Positions 6,260 through 9,947 of a stretch of DNA of 9,947 bases are shown here, in pieces. The notes beneath the pieces were generated by a model that worked only from the letters and a program-made list of their open reading frames with translations, did no database searches and was not told the origin of the DNA. The translations under genes and the position numbers were made by a program. Every line of letters starts with the position of its first letter. Positions within the stretch are counted from its first letter, which is position 1. Source of the DNA: Pseudomonadota bacterium (GTDB lineage Bacteria; Pseudomonadota; Alphaproteobacteria; Rhizobiales; Hyphomicrobiaceae); the NCBI GenBank assembly GCA_023430315.1, contig JAEZAW010000241.1, positions 1-9,947 of the forward strand, in the 5' to 3' direction.

Positions 6260-6271
6260 CCACACGTGTGG
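6260..6271. repeat. Perfect 12-bp palindrome between ssrA and the CPBP gene
   Basis: CCACACGTGTGG is its own reverse complement. It lies in the intergenic stretch between the divergent ssrA and CPBP genes, about 46-57 bp upstream of the predicted ssrA start and 75 bp before the CPBP start codon. It could be an operator for a dimeric regulator. I do not recognise the factor. Confidence 0.35.
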
Positions 6272-6345
6272 AAGACCGGCAACGTCGGCCGATCAATTTC
6301 ACATTGTAAACCTTACGGCCGCGTGACCACGGAGAGACAGGAACA

Positions 6346-7101
6346 TTGGCAAACCATCTTCTGGCCGGCCCACCAAGCTACGATCCGCGCGGCACCTGGC
6401 CGGCGTTGCTCGCCTTGGTGGCGGCCATCATCGTCCAGGGAGGCCTGCAGCTTCTCGGCGGCGTGCTCGGCGCGGCCGTGGCCGCAGGCGAGCCGGGCTT
6501 CCTGACCGGCGTGCCGGAGGATAAGCGGCTGTTACTCTCCGTTATCGTTTTCCTCGCGCTCTCTCAGGTAGGCGTGATCGCCTTTGCGTGGTGGGCGGCG
6601 GGGTTCTTCGGTGGCGAACGGCGCGCCGTGCTGCATCTCGACCGCGGTCTGCCGAGCCTCCGCGATGTCGCCATAGCGATTGCCGGGCTGGTTGTCGTGC
6701 TCGGGACCTACAATCTGCTGGTCTACCTGCTCCGGCCCGACCTCTTCATGGCCGATGTCGCGACCTTCCTGCCGATGCTGCAGGTGCCGATCTGGCCCGT
6801 GACGGCGCTGGCCGTCGGCATCGGCGCGCCCATCTCGGAGGAGATCCTCTTTCGGGGTTTCGCACTCGCTGCGCTCACCCGTTGGCGCGGTGGCTTCTGG
6901 ACGGCGGCACTCGTTGCAAATGTCGCCTGGACGAGCTTCCATCTCGGCTACTCGGTGGCCGGGCTTCTCGAGGTTTTCATCGGCGGCCTCTATATTTCCT
7001 GGCTGCTGTGGCGCTCGGGAAATCTCTGGCTGCCGATCATCGCGCACATGGCAACCAACATCGTGTTTCTGGCCGTGATCGCAGTTTATCCTTTCGCGTG
7101 A
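6346..7101 (+). CDS. CPBP-family intramembrane metalloprotease-like protein
   Basis: A 251-residue polytopic inner-membrane protein of the CPBP (Abi/CaaX protease and bacteriocin-processing, Rce1-like) family. Hydrophobic segments are at about 20-48, 62-88, 106-129, 148-162, 184-197, 203-222 and 229-249. The family catalytic motifs are intact: SEEILFRG (E165, E166, R170), SFHL (H199) and AHMATN (H234, N238). The natural substrate of such bacterial proteins is mostly unknown. The start is a TTG at 6346: an in-frame stop lies at 6307-6309, there is no ATG or GTG between, and GGAGAGACAGGA (6331-6342) sits just upstream. The gene is divergent from ssrA, and its 3' end overlaps the opposing acetyltransferase gene by 16 nt. 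No immunity or bacteriocin genes are adjacent. Confidence 0.9.
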   Translation: MANHLLAGPPSYDPRGTWPALLALVAAIIVQGGLQLLGGVLGAAVAAGEPGFLTGVPEDKRLLLSVIVFLALSQVGVIAFAWWAAGFFGGERRAVLHLDRGLPSLRDVAIAIAGLVVVLGTYNLLVYLLRPDLFMADVATFLPMLQVPIWPVTALAVGIGAPISEEILFRGFALAALTRWRGGFWTAALVANVAWTSFHLGYSVAGLLEVFIGGLYISWLLWRSGNLWLPIIAHMATNIVFLAVIAVYPFA

Positions 7102-7595
7102 GCGCGCCAGTCCGCACGCTCCAGCTGATACACGTAGCAGTCGTCCTCTCCGAACATCCGCCGCTCGATCCGACGAAAGCCAAGGCGCTCGTAGAAGCGA
7201 AGGGCGCCGGTGTTACGGACCAGCGGATCGACCAGAATGGCGGTGACAGCGGGCTCGGCGAAGCAGCGCCCGATCGCCCGGCGCATCATTTCGGTGCCGT
7301 AGCCATGGCCGTGATCCGAGGCCGAGCCGATCCAGATATCGATAGCGCGCAGGTTCGGCGCGATGGTGCCCCAGTAGTGGCTCTCCTCCTGCTCGGGATC
7401 GATGATCTGCATCATTCCGATCGGACGGCCGACCACCTCGGCGATTAGGAACTCGCGCCAGGGTACGGTACGCGGCAGCTCGGCCCGCCAGTCGTACATC
7501 GGATCGTCGCTGCCCGTTGCGGCGATGACATGCGGCTCGCGATCCCAGGCTTCGATCGTCGGCGCATCGGCGAGAGTGGCTGTTCGGAGTTTCAT
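7086..7595 (-). CDS. GNAT acetyltransferase resembling aminoglycoside 6'-N-acetyltransferases
   Basis: A 169-residue GNAT-fold acetyltransferase. Motif A is seen as DIWIGSASDHGHGYGTEMM (86-104), the G-x-G segment (H97-G98-Y99-G100) binding acetyl-CoA. Further family stretches are VDPLVRNTGALRFYERLGF (122-140). The order HYWGTIAP, IDIWIG, GHGYGTEMM, VDP-N-A-FYE-GF is the same as in AAC(6')-Ib-type enzymes, which acetylate the 6' amine of aminoglycosides. That likeness is from memory and does not prove resistance activity; siderophore or other amine acetylation is possible. The start ATG 7595 has AGGA about 14 nt upstream, a poor ribosome-binding site. It converges on the CPBP gene with a 16-nt overlap. 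Confidence 0.88.
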   Translation of the reverse strand: MKLRTATLADAPTIEAWDREPHVIAATGSDDPMYDWRAELPRTVPWREFLIAEVVGRPIGMMQIIDPEQEESHYWGTIAPNLRAIDIWIGSASDHGHGYGTEMMRRAIGRCFAEPAVTAILVDPLVRNTGALRFYERLGFRRIERRMFGEDDCYVYQLERADWRAHAKG

Positions 7596-7672
7596 TCGGG
7601 GAATGGTGTCCTGCGAGATATGGCCAGAAGGGGACGGATCTGCTCAATTTACCGTCTACCGCGGAACGTAGC

Positions 7673-7701
7673 TTGACGCGGCATCCGCAACCCCCGATAA
7701 G
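7673..7701 (+). promoter_or_regulatory. Sigma70-type promoter for cysS and its leader
   Basis: TTGACG (7673-7678) and GATAAG (7696-7701) are separated by exactly 17 nt, a 5/6 match to the -35 consensus and a 4/6 match to the -10. The predicted start falls at about 7708-7711, at or just before the ATG of the 21-codon leader frame. The cysS transcript would then carry a leader of about 150 nt. Confidence 0.7.
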
Positions 7702-7710
7702 GTGCGCCTC

Positions 7711-7776
7711 ATGAAACGCATCGTGCAGAAACCCGCCGTCGACAGCTGTTGCGGCATCATTTTCATCACGGGCTAG
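7711..7776 (+). CDS. Possible leader peptide with tandem Cys codons upstream of cysS
   Basis: A 21-codon frame from ATG 7711 to TAG 7774-7776 encodes MKRIVQKPAVDSCCGIIFIT plus Gly. Cys13 and Cys14 are adjacent (TGT TGC, 7747-7752). The predicted transcription start is within a few bases of the ATG, so it would be translated as a leaderless or nearly leaderless message; AAGG (7699-7702) exists only in the DNA promoter region. Cys-Cys in a short frame directly before the cysteinyl-tRNA synthetase gene suggests a cysteine-sensing uORF, as known for amino-acid leader peptides in general. A chance open frame cannot be excluded. Confidence 0.4.
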   Translation: MKRIVQKPAVDSCCGIIFITG

Positions 7777-7781
7777 CTTTC

Positions 7782-7858
7782 GCTGGCGCGGCCGCGTTTC
7801 TCTGCCAGAAATCCCGAGCACAGAGACCTTCCCGCCAGCCCTTCGGGCCGAGGTGCGG
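7782..7858 (+). promoter_or_regulatory. Candidate RNA switch in the cysS 5' leader covering the ribosome-binding site
   Basis: Segment A, GCTGGCG (7782-7788), is perfectly complementary to C, CGCCAGC (7833-7839), and five of its bases can instead pair with B, GCCAG (7804-7808). Between them TCTCTG (7799-7804) can pair with CAGAGA (7821-7826). C overlaps the left arm of a second hairpin, CCGCC (7832-7836) and GCCC (7838-7841), pairing with GGGC (7845-7848) and GG-T-GCGG (7852-7858), which would bury the cysS ribosome-binding site GAGG (7850-7853). A:C pairing and the site-covering hairpin are mutually exclusive. There is no U-tract, so any control would be translational. Helices are short and found by eye. 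Confidence 0.35.
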
Positions 7859-7859
7859 C

Positions 7860-9278
7860 ATGACGCTCACGCTCTACAATACCCTGACGCGGCGCAAGGA
7901 GCCGTTCCGGCCGATCGATCCGAAGAACGTGCGCATGTACGTCTGCGGGCCGACGGTCTACGACCTCGCGCACATCGGCAACGCGCGTCCGATCATCGTT
8001 TTCGACGTGCTCTTCCGGCTGCTCCGCCACATCTACGGCGAGAAGCACGTTACGTACGCGCGTAACATCACGGACGTCGATGACAAGATCAACGCGCGCG
8101 CGGTCGACCTCTTTCCCGAGCTGCCGCCAACCGAGGCCATCCGCAAGCTCACCGAGGAAACGACGGCACAGTTCCACAAGGACATTGCCGCGCTTGGCGT
8201 GCTTCAGCCAAGCGTCGAGCCGCGGGCGACCGACCACATCGCCGAGATGCGCGTGCTTTGCGACGCGCTGGTTGCGAATGGCCATGCCTATGTCGCCGAG
8301 GATCACGTGCTGTTCGCGGTCGGCTCCATGCCGGACTACGGCAAGCTCGCGCGGCGCTCGCTCGAGGAGATGGAGGCTGGCGCCCGCGTCGATGTTGCGC
8401 CTTACAAGCGTGGGCCCATGGATTTCGTGCTCTGGAAGCCCTCGAAGCCGGGTGAGCCTGCGTGGCCGTCGCCAGCCGGAATCGCGACGCCGGGACGGCC
8501 GGGTTGGCACATCGAGTGCTCGGCCATGGCGGGGAAGCATCTCGGCAACGTCTTCGACATTCACGGCGGCGGCATCGATCTCGTGTTTCCCCATCATGAG
8601 AATGAGCTGGCCCAGTCGCGGTGCGCGCACGGGACGCCGATCATGGCGCAGGTGTGGATGCACAACGGCTTCCTGCAGGTCGAGGGCGAGAAGATGTCCA
8701 AGAGCCTGGGGAATTTCGTGACGATCCACGAGTTGCTGGCGAGCGATAAGTTCGGTGGCACGCCGTGGCATGGGCGAGTTGTGCGACTGGCGATGCTGGG
8801 CACGCATTATCGCCAGCCCATCGACTGGACTGTCGAACGGCTGGCGCAGGCGCGCTCCACACTCATCGATCTGGCGTCGATCCTTCATGGCGTGCCCGCG
8901 GCCGATGAGCCCCATCCCGATGTGGTGGCGGCACTGTCCGACGATCTCAACACGCCGAGTGCGGTATCGATCATTCACGGTCTGGCCAAGTCGGCGCGCC
9001 GCAACACGGATGTCGCAGGTCAGTTGAAGGCGACGCTGCAGTTTCTGGGCGTTTACGATGACGAGACGCCGGCGGAACTGAACGTTGGTCACGAAGTGCG
9101 CAAGGTCGATGCGGACAAGGTCGAGGCTCTGGTAGCGGCGCGTCTGGCTGCCCGCAAAGCCAAGGACTTCAAGGAAGCTGATCGCATTCGCGACGAGCTT
9201 GCCGGCATGGGCGTGCAGCTCAAGGACGCGAAGGATCCAGCGACGGGCGAGATCGTCACGACCTGGGATGTGACTTGA
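7860..9278 (+). CDS. cysS: Cysteinyl-tRNA synthetase
   Basis: A 472-residue class I aminoacyl-tRNA synthetase that charges tRNA-Cys with cysteine using ATP, essential in the cytoplasm. The HIGH signature is HIGN (38-41), and the second ATP-binding loop is KMSKS (278-282). The zinc site that selects cysteine fits C29 (YVCGPT), C220 (HIECSAM), H245 and E249 (FPHHENE), matching the pattern of the E. coli enzyme. The anticodon-binding C-terminal region includes AARLAARKAKDFKEADRIRD. Length is normal. I chose ATG 7860 because GAGG (7850-7853) lies 6 nt upstream and MTLTLYNTLTRRKEPF is the usual N-terminus; the in-frame ATG at 7749 would add 37 residues with no family likeness. The promoter at 7673 and the structured leader suggest its own regulation. 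A VOC gene and a cimA-like gene follow on the same strand. Confidence 0.97.
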   Translation: MTLTLYNTLTRRKEPFRPIDPKNVRMYVCGPTVYDLAHIGNARPIIVFDVLFRLLRHIYGEKHVTYARNITDVDDKINARAVDLFPELPPTEAIRKLTEETTAQFHKDIAALGVLQPSVEPRATDHIAEMRVLCDALVANGHAYVAEDHVLFAVGSMPDYGKLARRSLEEMEAGARVDVAPYKRGPMDFVLWKPSKPGEPAWPSPAGIATPGRPGWHIECSAMAGKHLGNVFDIHGGGIDLVFPHHENELAQSRCAHGTPIMAQVWMHNGFLQVEGEKMSKSLGNFVTIHELLASDKFGGTPWHGRVVRLAMLGTHYRQPIDWTVERLAQARSTLIDLASILHGVPAADEPHPDVVAALSDDLNTPSAVSIIHGLAKSARRNTDVAGQLKATLQFLGVYDDETPAELNVGHEVRKVDADKVEALVAARLAARKAKDFKEADRIRDELAGMGVQLKDAKDPATGEIVTTWDVT

Positions 9279-9361
9279 TCGCTGCAGCGCCCGTTGTCGG
9301 TCGCCGGAGCCAAGGGTCCTGATTGGCGTTATGCTACTGGCGAGCTTCATGGAGGCCTGCC

Positions 9362-9748
9362 ATGGCGAATACACTGGATCACGTCGGCCTGACTGTCGGT
9401 GACTTTGCACGTGCCAAGTCGTTTTATTCTGCGGCACTGCAACCGCTCGGCATTTCGCTTGTCATGGAACTGGACCGGGCGGCCACAGGCGGTTACGAAG
9501 GAGCAGGGTTCGGCAAGGGCAAGCCAGATTTCTGGATCTCAGGTGGCGCGGCCAGTTCACCCATTCACGTCGCATTCGCTGCAAATTCGCGCGCGGATGT
9601 CGATGCCTTCTACAAAGCTGCGATAGCTGCAGGCGGAACAGACAACGGCGCGCCGGGTCTGCGTCCGCACTATCATAAGGACTACTACGGCGCTTTTGTT
9701 CTTGATCCCGACGGCAACAACGTCGAGGCTGTTTGTCACCGATCCTGA
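9362..9748 (+). CDS. VOC-superfamily (glyoxalase/bleomycin-resistance fold) protein
   Basis: A 128-residue single VOC domain made of two beta-alpha-beta-beta-beta units. The family opening is LDHVGLTVGDFARAKSFYSA (5-24), and the closing segment is FVLDPDGNNVEAVCH (112-126). Candidate metal ligands are H7, H69 and E122. Such proteins include glyoxalases, dioxygenases and drug-binding proteins; the substrate is unknown. I chose ATG 9362 because GGAGG (9352-9356) lies 5 nt upstream and the next residues give the canonical VOC start; an in-frame ATG at 9323 would add 13 residues. It lies 83 nt after cysS on the same strand without a clear terminator between, so co-transcription is possible. Confidence 0.9.
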   Translation: MANTLDHVGLTVGDFARAKSFYSAALQPLGISLVMELDRAATGGYEGAGFGKGKPDFWISGGAASSPIHVAFAANSRADVDAFYKAAIAAGGTDNGAPGLRPHYHKDYYGAFVLDPDGNNVEAVCHRS

Positions 9749-9763
9749 GTAACCGTGCGTACA

Positions 9764-9889
9764 ATGACCAATACCGACCCCGAGACACGCCCGCCGTTCC
9801 ATCGGCACTGGATTTATTATCTCATCCTTAAGCTCGCTGTCGTAGCAGCTGCTGTGGCCATCGCGCTGCGCTATGCTGAAGTCATCTGA
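9764..9889 (+). CDS. 41-residue single-helix membrane protein, unrecognised
   Basis: ATG 9764 to TGA 9887-9889 encodes a 41-residue protein. Residues 1-15 are polar (MTNTDPETRPPFHRH) and residues 16-38 are a hydrophobic helix (WIYYLILKLAVVAAAVAIAL, then RYA), with the few C-terminal residues outside. An in-frame GTG at 9755 could add three residues. No strong ribosome-binding site is visible. Support for it being real comes from context: it fills the space between the VOC gene and the cimA-like gene, and the next gene's GAGG (9888-9891) overlaps its stop codon, giving a 9-nt gap typical of coupled genes. I do not recognise a family. Confidence 0.55.
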   Translation: MTNTDPETRPPFHRHWIYYLILKLAVVAAAVAIALRYAEVI

Positions 9890-9898
9890 GGTCCCCCG

Positions 9899-9947
9899 GT
9901 GAGCCGTCAACGCCTGTACCTCTTCGACACGACGTTGCGCGATGGCG
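9899..9947 (+). CDS. cimA: Citramalate synthase-like protein (DRE-TIM family), 5' end only
   Basis: The frame starts at GTG 9899 with GAGG (9888-9891) 7 nt upstream and runs off the right edge after 16 codons: MSRQRLYLFDTTLRDG. The DTTLRDG motif is the catalytic N-terminal signature of the 2-isopropylmalate/citramalate/homocitrate synthase family, which condenses acetyl-CoA with a 2-oxo acid. The LYLFDTTLRDG start fits citramalate synthase best, and I recall this gene downstream of cysS in Rhizobiales. Other DRE-TIM enzymes cannot be excluded from 16 residues. Confidence 0.7.
   Translation, partial: MSRQRLYLFDTTLRDG

Noticed and set aside
7749..7859. 37-residue N-terminal extension of CysS
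   Set aside because: CysRS proteins normally begin close to the LYNTLTRRKE segment, and a good ribosome-binding site precedes ATG 7860. The extension has no signal-peptide or family character.
7773..9437. Open frame of 554 codons on the minus strand
   Set aside because: It lies antisense to cysS, which has all synthetase signatures. The antisense translation is Arg/His-rich without recognisable domains, as expected from a GC-rich coding shadow.

Overview
The window looks like chromosomal DNA of a GC-rich alphaproteobacterium, most likely Hyphomicrobiales (Rhizobiales). The main evidence is a circularly permuted, two-piece tmRNA gene, an alpha-type SspB adaptor beside it, and a cysS gene followed shortly by the start of a citramalate/2-isopropylmalate synthase gene. 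Genes are tightly packed. I see no insertion sequence, phage gene, CRISPR array or tRNA, so this reads as ordinary core and near-core chromosome rather than an island.

Layout. Bases 3-1088 (+) hold the 3' part of a protein I do not recognise, with a long Pro/Ala/Ser-rich linker and a compact C-terminal domain. A GNAT acetyltransferase follows (1250-1693, +). It converges on a CobW-family metallochaperone GTPase with a 20-histidine segment (1707-2873, -), with a strong hairpin at the junction. Divergent from CobW is a probable two-gene operon: class II aldolase (2939-3643) and small cupin (3686-4168). It converges on an SDR oxidoreductase (4200-4970, -). These three may form one sugar or sugar-acid pathway, but the substrate cannot be read from sequence.

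The trans-translation block is on the minus strand: promoter, ssrA acceptor piece, 71-nt intervening segment, ssrA coding piece with tag ANDNYAETALAA, then sspB (5075-5791), and an intrinsic terminator at 5007-5039. The RNA that adds the degradation tag and the protein that hands tagged substrates to ClpXP therefore sit next to each other, with no visible terminator between them.

Next come a TTG-started CPBP membrane protease-like protein (6346-7101, +) and an AAC(6')-like GNAT (7086-7595, -) whose 3' ends overlap by 16 nt. Then comes cysS (7860-9278, +) with a well-formed sigma70-type promoter about 150 nt upstream. Between promoter and cysS is a 21-codon open frame with two adjacent Cys codons, followed by inverted repeats that could form mutually exclusive helices, one of which covers the cysS ribosome-binding site. 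This possible cysteine-responsive leader is the most interesting candidate for something undescribed here. A VOC-family protein (9362-9748), a 41-residue one-helix membrane protein (9764-9889) and the first 49 bases of a cimA-like gene (from 9899) close the window.

All calls come from reading the sequence by eye. Family names rest on recognised motifs, not on searches.
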